Made by a program: the position numbers and the translations under genes. From Deltaproteobacteria bacterium (GTDB lineage Bacteria > Desulfobacterota > Binatia > UBA9968), in NCBI GenBank assembly GCA_016184235.1, contig JACPDC010000312.1:1-5315 (forward strand): a stretch of DNA of 5,315 nt, given 5' to 3'. This document shows, piece after piece, positions 1-4,710 of this stretch (its first letter is position 1; every line of letters starts with the position of its first letter). The notes beneath the pieces are model-generated. The model saw only the letters and a list, made by a program, of their open reading frames with translations. It did not search any database and had not been told where the DNA came from.

Positions 1-107
1 CGGAGTAGCGGTCAGGCCGTAGAGGGAGGCTGTTTAGGAGAGCGTGACGCCGGCCGCGGCGCCGCCGCTTCCCGGTGAGCGCAGGCTAAGGCTGGAGCGT
101 CGGGGAT

Positions 108-1301
108 CTAGATCTTCCGAAACGGGGTGCCGGCCGGCTGGGCGCCCTTGATCTGGAGCCCGGCGGGCTTGGCGGCTTTATCCGGCGTCTTATCCTTGTC
201 GTCTTTTTCGAGCAGCTTATCGATCGCGTCATCGCCCTTCAGCCCCTCCAGCTTGATCTTGAGCCGCAGGTTGTTGGCGCTATCGGCGTTGATGAGCGCC
301 TGCTCGAGGCTGATCTTTCCCTCCTTGTAGAGCACAAAGAGGGCCTGATCGAAGGTCTGGTTTCCTTCCTGTAAGCCCTGCTCCATCGCGTCCTTGAGGA
401 TGTCCACCTCGCCGCGCTTGATGAGATCCTTGATGCGCGGGGTGTCCATCAGCACCTCCAAGGCCGCCGCGCGCTTGCCGTCGAGGGACGGGATCAAGCG
501 CTGGGAGATGATCGCCCGCAGATTGAGCGAGAGCTGGAGATAGATCTGCGCGTGCCGCTCCTGGGGAAAGAAATTCATGATCCGCTCGATCGCCTGGTTG
601 GCGTTGTTCGAGTGCAGGGTGCCGAGACATAGGTGGCCGGTCTCGGCGAAGGTGATCGCCGCCTCCATGGTCTCGGTGTCCCGGATCTCGCCGATGAGGA
701 TGACGTCCGGCGCCTGACGCAAGGTATTCTTCAGGGCGTTGGCATAAGAATGAGTATCAAATCCGATCTCCCTCTGCGACACGATCGATTTCTTGTGCCG
801 GTGCACGAACTCGATGGGATCCTCGACCGAGATGATGTGGCCGGGCTCGTTGGAGTTGCGGTGGTCGATCATCCCGGCCAGGGTGGTCGATTTTCCGGAG
901 CCGGTCGCGCCTACCAGGAGGACCAGTCCCCTCTTGGTCATGGAGATCTCCTTGACGATCGGCGGCATGCCCAATTTATCCAGCGGCACGATCTCAACTT
1001 TGATTTGCCGGATCACGAAGCCGACGTTGCCCCGCTGGCGAAAGATGTTGACGCGGAAACGGCCCAGGTCGTCGTAAGCCAGGGCCAGGTTCATCTCCAT
1101 CGTCTCCTCGAACTCTTTCCTTTGCCGGTCCGTCCTCATCACCGCTTTGGCCAGATCCTCCAGTTGCTGGTTGGTTAATTTGCCGTCCCCGACCGGCTGG
1201 GTCACGCCGTTGATGCGGTACATCGCGGGACTCTCGACGGTGAGGTAGATATCCGAGGCGTCCCGCTCGACCATGACTTTGAGGAAATCGCGAATCTCCA
1301 T
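108..1301 (-). CDS. pilU: Type IV pilus twitching-motility ATPase PilU (PilT paralogue)
   Basis: This encodes a 397-residue cytoplasmic secretion-type ATPase of the PilT/PilU family, which forms hexamers at the pilus base and, in studied species, assists PilT in depolymerising pilin. The PAS-like N-terminal domain spans about residues 1-100. The RecA-like domain has a Walker A motif GATGSGKST (131-139, Lys137), an Asp box around SVEDPIEF (158-165), a Walker B motif PDVILIGEIRD (Glu205) and a His box ETGHLCLGTLH (His223). RIKDLIKRG (about 289-297) stands where PilT proteins have AIRNLIRE, a PilU-like trait. The ATG at 1301 is chosen because GGAGGGAG lies just upstream and the protein then begins MEIRDFLKVM, as PilU proteins do; an in-frame ATG at 1454 would add 51 Arg-rich, family-unlike residues and overlap pilT. 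It is the second gene of the pilT-pilU unit. The tail from about residue 355 is Lys/Asp-rich, then Pro/Gly/Ala-rich, and probably disordered. The PilU call, as opposed to a second PilT, is fairly firm. Confidence 0.93.
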   Translation of the reverse strand: MEIRDFLKVMVERDASDIYLTVESPAMYRINGVTQPVGDGKLTNQQLEDLAKAVMRTDRQRKEFEETMEMNLALAYDDLGRFRVNIFRQRGNVGFVIRQIKVEIVPLDKLGMPPIVKEISMTKRGLVLLVGATGSGKSTTLAGMIDHRNSNEPGHIISVEDPIEFVHRHKKSIVSQREIGFDTHSYANALKNTLRQAPDVILIGEIRDTETMEAAITFAETGHLCLGTLHSNNANQAIERIMNFFPQERHAQIYLQLSLNLRAIISQRLIPSLDGKRAAALEVLMDTPRIKDLIKRGEVDILKDAMEQGLQEGNQTFDQALFVLYKEGKISLEQALINADSANNLRLKIKLEGLKGDDAIDKLLEKDDKDKTPDKAAKPAGLQIKGAQPAGTPFRKI

Positions 1302-1304
1302 AGA

Positions 1305-1312
1305 CTCCCTCC
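1305..1312 (-). promoter_or_regulatory. Ribosome binding site deciding the pilU start
   Basis: On the minus strand GGAGGGAG ends three bases before the ATG at 1301, and its GGAGG core is six bases from the ATG. No comparable signal precedes the longer in-frame ATG at 1454, which is inside pilT. This site is the main reason for choosing the shorter start. Confidence 0.8.
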
Positions 1313-1316
1313 GGGG

Positions 1317-1389
1317 AAAAATTACCGCCGGACTGGAGGCTTGCCGGCCGGTCCAGTTCCGTAGGCGCCGCCGCCGAAGAGATTCGGCG
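1317..1389 (-). other. Two tandem hairpins and a U-tract at the pilT/pilU junction
   Basis: The last 70 bases of pilT hold two inverted repeats. One is a perfect 7-bp stem with a 4-base loop (CGCCGAA at 1372-1378, TTCGGCG at 1383-1389, given on the plus strand). The other pairs CGGACTGGA (1329-1337) with TCCAGTTCCG (1352-1361), giving 9 bp with one bulged T; CGCC (1326-1329) and GGCG (1364-1367) could alternatively extend its base. In the transcript the second hairpin is followed by seven bases including the pilT stop and then five U residues (1321-1317), just before the pilU ribosome binding site. This could be an attenuator or an mRNA stabiliser, but the U-tract is not directly attached as in a standard terminator and GC-rich coding DNA often folds. 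The inverted repeats are seen; the function is inferred. Confidence 0.35.
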
Positions 1390-2407
1390 TCATGCTCTTC
1401 GATTGGGCCTCTTCCCTGGTGACGAGGCCGCGCGTGACCAGATCGATCAGGCACATGTCCATGGTTTGCATCCCGTCCTTCTGGCTGACCTGCATGGTGC
1501 CGGGAAGCTGGTGGATTTTTCCCTCGCGGATGAGATTGCGCACCGCGGTCGATCCGGTCATGATCTCTACCGCCGCCACTCTGCCCCCGCCCTTTTTCTT
1601 CAGCAGGGTTTGGGTGACCACGGCCTCGATGGACTCGGCGAACTGGGTGCGGATCTGCGCCTGCTGGCTCGGCGGGAAGACGTCGATGACGCGGTTTACG
1701 GTATCCGGGGCGCTGGAGGTGTGGATGGTGCCGAAGACCAAATGGCCGGTCTCGGCGGCGGTGAGGGCCAGCTGGATGGTCTCCAGATCGCGCATCTCTC
1801 CGACCAGAATCACGTCGGGGTCCTCGCGCAGGGCCGACCTCAAAGCGTTCGCGAATGAGTGGGTATGGGCCCCCAATTCCCTCTGGTTAACCAGACACTT
1901 CTTCGATTTGTGAACGAACTCGATCGGGTCCTCTATGGTCAGGACATGGCCTTCAAAGTCGCCGTTGATATAGTCGATCATGGCCGCCAGAGTGGTGGAC
2001 TTTCCTGACCCCGTGGGTCCGGTGACCAGGATCAGCCCTTTCTCTCTGTCGCAGAGCTCCTTCATGATCTTCGGCATCCCCAACTGCTCCAGGGTCAGGA
2101 TCTTCGTCGGGATAGTCCGAAAGACCGCCCCTTCGCCTTTGCGCTGCATGAAGACGTTGACGCGAAAGCGGGCGATATCTCCCATCTCAAAGGAGAAGTC
2201 GACCTCGTGAAGCTCCTCGAAGACCTTTCGCTGGGCGTCGTTCATGATGTCAAAGACCATGGAGTGAACGTCCTCCTTGGCCAGGGTGGGGCTGTCCAGC
2301 TTTTTCAGGTCTCCGTGGATCCTCAGCATCGGGGGCTCGCCGGAGCTCAAATGGCAATCCGAGGCTCCTTGCTCCACGCCAAACGCCAGCAGTTGGGTAA
2401 TATCCAT
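1322..2407 (-). CDS. pilT: Type IV pilus retraction ATPase PilT
   Basis: This 361-residue protein is the motor ATPase for type IV pilus retraction, which drives twitching motility and, in some species, surface sensing and DNA uptake. It acts as a cytoplasmic hexamer on the inner-membrane platform protein. Residues 1-100 are the PAS-like N2 domain. The RecA-like domain shows a Walker A motif GPTGSGKST (130-138, Lys136), an Asp box TIEDPIEF (Glu163), a Walker B motif DPDVILVGEMRD (Glu204), a His box ETGHLVFGTIH (His222) and the retraction signature AVRNLIRE (288-295). From memory, these residue numbers match those of Pseudomonas aeruginosa PilT. The roughly 20-residue Gly/Pro-rich tail after LFGGG is longer than usual. 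The start is secured by AAAGGAGG eight bases upstream of the ATG. It is the first gene of a pilT-pilU pair, 20 bp apart, under its own promoter. No pilB, pilC or pilin gene is in the window. Confidence 0.96.
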   Translation of the reverse strand: MDITQLLAFGVEQGASDCHLSSGEPPMLRIHGDLKKLDSPTLAKEDVHSMVFDIMNDAQRKVFEELHEVDFSFEMGDIARFRVNVFMQRKGEGAVFRTIPTKILTLEQLGMPKIMKELCDREKGLILVTGPTGSGKSTTLAAMIDYINGDFEGHVLTIEDPIEFVHKSKKCLVNQRELGAHTHSFANALRSALREDPDVILVGEMRDLETIQLALTAAETGHLVFGTIHTSSAPDTVNRVIDVFPPSQQAQIRTQFAESIEAVVTQTLLKKKGGGRVAAVEIMTGSTAVRNLIREGKIHQLPGTMQVSQKDGMQTMDMCLIDLVTRGLVTREEAQSKSMTPNLFGGGAYGTGPAGKPPVRR

Positions 2408-2415
2408 GAGGGTTT

Positions 2416-2423
2416 CCTCCTTT
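2416..2423 (-). promoter_or_regulatory. Strong ribosome binding site of pilT
   Basis: The minus strand reads AAAGGAGG, a near-perfect Shine-Dalgarno sequence, eight bases before the pilT ATG. It is the best ribosome binding site in the window and much stronger than those of the sulfur and carbon genes. Confidence 0.85.
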
Positions 2424-2439
2424 AAGATCCCGACGGCTG

Positions 2440-2469
2440 AATATAATACACTCGATAGTAAAGTGTAAA
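2440..2469 (-). promoter_or_regulatory. Sigma70-like promoter of pilTU
   Basis: Reading leftwards, TTTACA (2469-2464; five of six matches to TTGACA) is followed after 18 bases by TATATT (2445-2440; five of six matches to TATAAT). Transcription would begin near 2433, leaving a short leader before the pilT ribosome binding site. This promoter would separate pilTU from the upstream tsuAB pair, although read-through from tsuB is not excluded because no convincing terminator stands between them. Confidence 0.65.
2447..2467. promoter_or_regulatory. Dyad inside the pilT promoter spacer (possible operator)
   Basis: TACACT (2447-2452) and AGTGTA (2462-2467) form a perfect 6-bp inverted repeat around a 9-base centre. 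It fills the spacer between the -10 and -35 elements and enters the -35. The position would suit a repressor or a MerR-like activator, but no regulator gene is in the window and no family motif is recognised. The dyad is seen; operator function is inferred. Confidence 0.35.
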
Positions 2470-2483
2470 GGATTCAAAAAGCC

Positions 2484-2501
2484 GAAGATAGAAGATTGAA
2501 G
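2484..2501. repeat. Short heptamer repeat (GAAGATW)
   Basis: GAAGATA, GAAGATT and the partial unit GAAG follow each other directly, giving about 2.6 copies of a 7-base unit. They lie in the otherwise unremarkable first half of the tsuB-pilT gap. It is too short to be called a satellite with confidence, but it shares its 7-base period with the larger repeat region before the transketolase gene. Confidence 0.4.
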
Positions 2502-2515
2502 TGGCGATTCTCGGT

Positions 2516-2749
2516 TTACGGAGCCGCCTTCTCAATGGTGATCTCCCATTGCCCCGCGCTCGGCTCACCGACGCCGACGAGACGGTGGCCCGCCTTCTGC
2601 GCCCAGCGGGAGATAGTCTCCAAGGCCATGGGAGAATCAACGATGACTTTAAGAATGTCCCCCACCGCCAGACCCTGCATCGCCTTCAACGTCAGGGTCA
2701 GCGGATCGGGGCAGATCTCGCCGCGCACATCGAGGGTTCTAACTGCCAT
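2516..2749 (-). CDS. tsuB: TusA-like sulfur carrier protein (TsuB type)
   Basis: This small 77-residue cytoplasmic protein belongs to the TusA/SirA/YedF family, whose members carry sulfur as a persulfide on one cysteine. The family signature is clear: a beta strand RTLDVRGEICPDPLT places the only cysteine, Cys13, in a CPxP motif (CPDP, 13-16) at the start of the first helix. It continues with the usual GDILKVIVDSP strand and a C-terminal strand WEITIEK. Length is normal (E. coli TusA has 81 residues). It lies 5 bp after the stop of the YeeE/YedE transporter gene with only a weak GGCGGGA-like ribosome site, so translation is probably coupled to it. In characterised TsuA/TsuB pairs, the TusA-like partner takes part in using the imported thiosulfate; that is the likely role here. 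Another TusA-type relay, for example in sulfur oxidation, cannot be excluded. Confidence 0.9.
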   Translation of the reverse strand: MAVRTLDVRGEICPDPLTLTLKAMQGLAVGDILKVIVDSPMALETISRWAQKAGHRLVGVGEPSAGQWEITIEKAAP

Positions 2750-2754
2750 TTAAT

Positions 2755-3741
2755 TTATCCCGCCCTGCGGACAAAGAAGAGATACGTGCCGCTCCAGGTT
2801 CCAAGGATCAAAAATATCGTTGCCACCAAACTGGTAAGGCTTAGAGCCCCAATGCCCGTAAGGCTGTTGCCGATGTTACAGCCGCCGGCCACGACCGCCC
2901 CCACCCCCATGGTGGCGCCGCCCAGCGCCTGCTGCATCAGGCGGTGCGGCTTGGGCGCGCGCCACTGAAACTCGCGGCTCCATGTTGCGGCGAGAAAGGC
3001 GCCGAGCGGAACGCCCATGATCTGGAACACCCCCCAATTGAGGCTGTCGGGATCGCCATTGGCGAGATAAAAAAGGAGGGAGGCAGATGGTCCGGTCATG
3101 CGCAAGCCGTAATGGACATCCCCGGACCAAGCGGAGGCGAGCCAGGCGAGCGCCGCGACCAGCCCTAAGAGAAGCCCGGTTTTTTTCCAGGCCCATCCCC
3201 GCTGTGGCGGGGCGGACCGGCTCAGATAAAGCCAGAGGGCCAAGGGGATAAACAAAACGAGGATCAAGGGCCATGAACTCAGACCGAGGATGTGAGAGAT
3301 GGTTGCCGGGCTCTCTCCCATGTCAACCTGGACGGAGCGGAGTATCACCGCCAGCGGCCTAAGGGCGCCGCCGCTTGTGGCGCCTGCGGCGATGATGAAC
3401 ATGACCACGACGACAAAGGAGCCCACCATTCCCTCTCCGATCCGATAATAAGAGCTGCTGGAGCAGCCTCCGGCCAGCGTCATTCCCAAACCAAAGACAA
3501 AGCCTCCCACCATGGCCGCAAGCCAGACAAAAGAGGGAGCGGAAAGAGAGAGCCACCCCAACTCTTCGAACAGGTGGATCAAAACCGCCTGGATGGTCAG
3601 GGCCAGGAGGTAGGCCTTAAAGAGGGTCAGGTCCTTGATCAGCAGGATGTCGCGAAAGGCCGTGTACATGCAGAAGCGCCCCCTCTGCAGCACAAAGCCG
3701 AAGAGCAGGCCCACCCCCAAACCTGCGATGACTTTTTCCAT
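2755..3741 (-). CDS. tsuA: YeeE/YedE family thiosulfate (sulfur compound) uptake membrane protein, TsuA-like
   Basis: This 328-residue inner-membrane protein belongs to the YeeE/YedE (DUF395) family. The characterised member TsuA of Spirochaeta thermophila conducts thiosulfate inward by passing it along conserved cysteines. By eye there are about nine or ten hydrophobic segments, beginning at residue 5. The diagnostic motifs are QRGRFCMYTAFRD (Cys24), LAGGCSSSSYYRIGEG (Cys93) and VAGGCNIGNSLTG (Cys288). These are the only three cysteines in the protein, and they correspond in position to the three functional cysteines I recall for TsuA (22, 91 and 293). The two GGC repeats reflect the internal pseudo-symmetry of the family. 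The ATG start has only a weak GGA-like ribosome site about ten bases upstream. The TusA-like gene follows after 5 bp. The substrate is probably thiosulfate, but other family members have been linked to selenium or other sulfur compounds. Confidence 0.88.
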   Translation of the reverse strand: MEKVIAGLGVGLLFGFVLQRGRFCMYTAFRDILLIKDLTLFKAYLLALTIQAVLIHLFEELGWLSLSAPSFVWLAAMVGGFVFGLGMTLAGGCSSSSYYRIGEGMVGSFVVVVMFIIAAGATSGGALRPLAVILRSVQVDMGESPATISHILGLSSWPLILVLFIPLALWLYLSRSAPPQRGWAWKKTGLLLGLVAALAWLASAWSGDVHYGLRMTGPSASLLFYLANGDPDSLNWGVFQIMGVPLGAFLAATWSREFQWRAPKPHRLMQQALGGATMGVGAVVAGGCNIGNSLTGIGALSLTSLVATIFLILGTWSGTYLFFVRRAG

Positions 3742-3854
3742 TGAGAACGGTCCAGTGAACTGAAAGATAACATTTTTTCTAGGAAAAGTTGAAGGGCTGC
3801 TATTTCCTTGCCTTTTTGAAAAAAAGTCGATAGGTATGCTTCAGACCAACCGTA
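3742..3854. promoter_or_regulatory. Divergent AT-rich promoter region between tsuA and the SDR gene
   Basis: This 113-bp gap holds the 5' ends of two oppositely read units, so both promoters should be here. Candidates are weak. Rightwards, TTGCCT (3808-3813) is followed after 17 bases by TAGGTA (3831-3836). Leftwards, a TTCAAC-like -35 is followed by TATCTT as -10. A 13-bp dyad, TTTTC-TAG-GAAAA (3775-3787), sits between them and could be a shared operator. There is also a run of seven A residues near 3819-3825. Only the divergent layout and the dyad are directly visible; the promoter boxes are tentative. Confidence 0.4.
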
Positions 3855-4637
3855 ATGTCGGATCTTTTAGCGGGAAAAATTGCCATCGTCACCGGAGGGG
3901 GAAGCGGAATCGGCAAGGCTATCGGCGAGAGCTTGGCCGGAAATGGCGTCCGGGTAGCCGTAGCGTCTCGCGATCCATCTCAACTTGAGGCCGCGGCCAG
4001 GTCGTTCGAAAGGCTCGAACGCCCGCTCCTGGCGGTCCGGACGGACATCAGGAAAAAAGAGCAAGTGCAGCAGGCGGTGGAGCAGGTGGTGGCAGCCTGG
4101 GGACGCGTCGACATTCTGGTGAACAACGCGGGCATTTCGGGTTTGACCCGGATCGATGATGCCGATGACGGCCGCTGGTACGATATCCTGGAGACAAACC
4201 TGACCGGGACGTACCTGATGACCAAAGCGGCGCTTAAGGCGATGCCGGACCACTCGGGCGCGCGGATTATCAATATCTCGTCGGTGCTGGGAAAATTCGG
4301 GGTTCCCGGTTACAGCGCCTATTGCGCCAGCAAACACGGCATGATCGGCTTTACCAGAGCGCTGGCCCTGGAAGTGGTCCACCGGGGCATCACGGTCAAC
4401 GCGATATGCCCCGGTTGGGTAGAGACGGAAATGGCCCGCTCCGGAATCGAGGAAAGCGCCGCCTATCAGGGACTGAGTCCCGAGGAATTTAAGAAACAGG
4501 CTGTCCAGGCTGTGCCGATCCGAAGGTTCCTTGAGGCGGAAGAGGTGGCCCGTCTGGTCTGCTACCTGGCCTCGCCCAAAGCGGGCGGGATCACGGGTCA
4601 GGCGATCAACATCTGCGGCGGGCAGACGATGGTATAA
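3855..4637 (+). CDS. Short-chain dehydrogenase/reductase (SDR), FabG-like, NAD(P)-dependent
   Basis: This is a 260-residue classical SDR with a complete set of motifs. The nucleotide-binding loop is TGGGSGIG (13-20). Asp64 follows the third strand, and NNAG occupies 90-93. The catalytic tetrad is Asn115, Ser143, Tyr156 and Lys160 (YSAYCASK), and CPGWVETEM follows the sixth strand. Arg39 after the second strand (VASRD) suggests NADP(H). The C-terminus GITGQAINICGGQTMV is typical of beta-ketoacyl reductases and beta-hydroxyacyl dehydrogenases, so a 3-oxoacyl or 3-hydroxyacyl substrate is plausible, but substrate cannot be read from sequence alone. No in-frame ATG lies further upstream before a stop (TAG at 3831-3833), so the start is fixed, yet no Shine-Dalgarno sequence precedes it. 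A transketolase gene follows 73 bp later in the same direction; no fatty-acid or PHA genes are adjacent. Confidence 0.9.
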   Translation: MSDLLAGKIAIVTGGGSGIGKAIGESLAGNGVRVAVASRDPSQLEAAARSFERLERPLLAVRTDIRKKEQVQQAVEQVVAAWGRVDILVNNAGISGLTRIDDADDGRWYDILETNLTGTYLMTKAALKAMPDHSGARIINISSVLGKFGVPGYSAYCASKHGMIGFTRALALEVVHRGITVNAICPGWVETEMARSGIEESAAYQGLSPEEFKKQAVQAVPIRRFLEAEEVARLVCYLASPKAGGITGQAINICGGQTMV

Positions 4638-4641
4638 GTTC

Positions 4642-4706
4642 GTTACTGGTTATTGGTTGACTCGTTATTCTAACCAATACACTAATAACTATTAACGAGT
4701 AACCAG
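4642..4706. repeat. Heptamer-built inverted repeat (intergenic fold-back)
   Basis: Nearly the whole gap between the SDR and transketolase genes is made of degenerate 7-8 base units. The left half reads GTTACTG, GTTATTG, GTTGACTC, GTTATTC. The right half, on the opposite strand, reads GTTACTC, GTTAATA, GTTATTA. The halves are mutually complementary in several registers: CTGGTTA (4646-4652) with TAACCAG (4700-4706), ACTCGTTA (4660-4667) with TAACGAGT (4693-4700), and alternatively ATTGGTT (4652-4658) with AACCAAT (4672-4678). It is AT-rich, unlike its neighbours, and has no U-tract, so it is not a standard terminator. It resembles dispersed intergenic micro-repeats, but a single copy cannot prove dispersal. 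Confidence 0.7.
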
Positions 4707-4710
4707 AGCA

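Noticed and set aside
54..65. GC-only palindrome (GCGGCGCCGC at 56-65) downstream of pilU as a terminator
   Set aside because: It has no loop as a simple palindrome and no T-tract follows in the pilU direction.
1..107. Possible end of another gene: a plus-strand frame open from base 1 to a TGA at 76-78
   Set aside because: Only 25 codons are visible, with no recognisable motif and low-complexity GC-rich sequence; neither strand gives enough to call a gene.
633..1178. Plus-strand open frame of 181 codons opposite pilU
   Set aside because: It is the antisense shadow of the conserved ATPase motifs; its composition is that of a reverse-strand GC-rich frame, with no recognisable domain and no ribosome site.
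1302..1454. An N-terminal extension of 51 residues on PilU from an ATG at 1454
   Set aside because: It is Arg-rich, unlike any PilU N-terminus, overlaps the end of pilT in another frame, has no ribosome site, and a strong one exists at the internal ATG at 1301.
1392..1913. Plus-strand open frame of 173 codons opposite pilT
   Set aside because: It is antisense to the Walker B and His-box region of pilT; the translation is rich in Trp, Arg and Ser with no family resemblance.
2476..2518. Weak intrinsic terminator after tsuB (CCGA/TCGG stem followed by five T residues on the minus strand)
   Set aside because: Only four to five pairs close a loop of about 25 bases, which is too unstable for a confident call, although the T-run is suggestive.
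3292..3744. Plus-strand open frame of 150 codons opposite tsuA
   Set aside because: It is antisense to hydrophobic helices, which explains its Gln/His/Lys-rich translation; no independent coding evidence.
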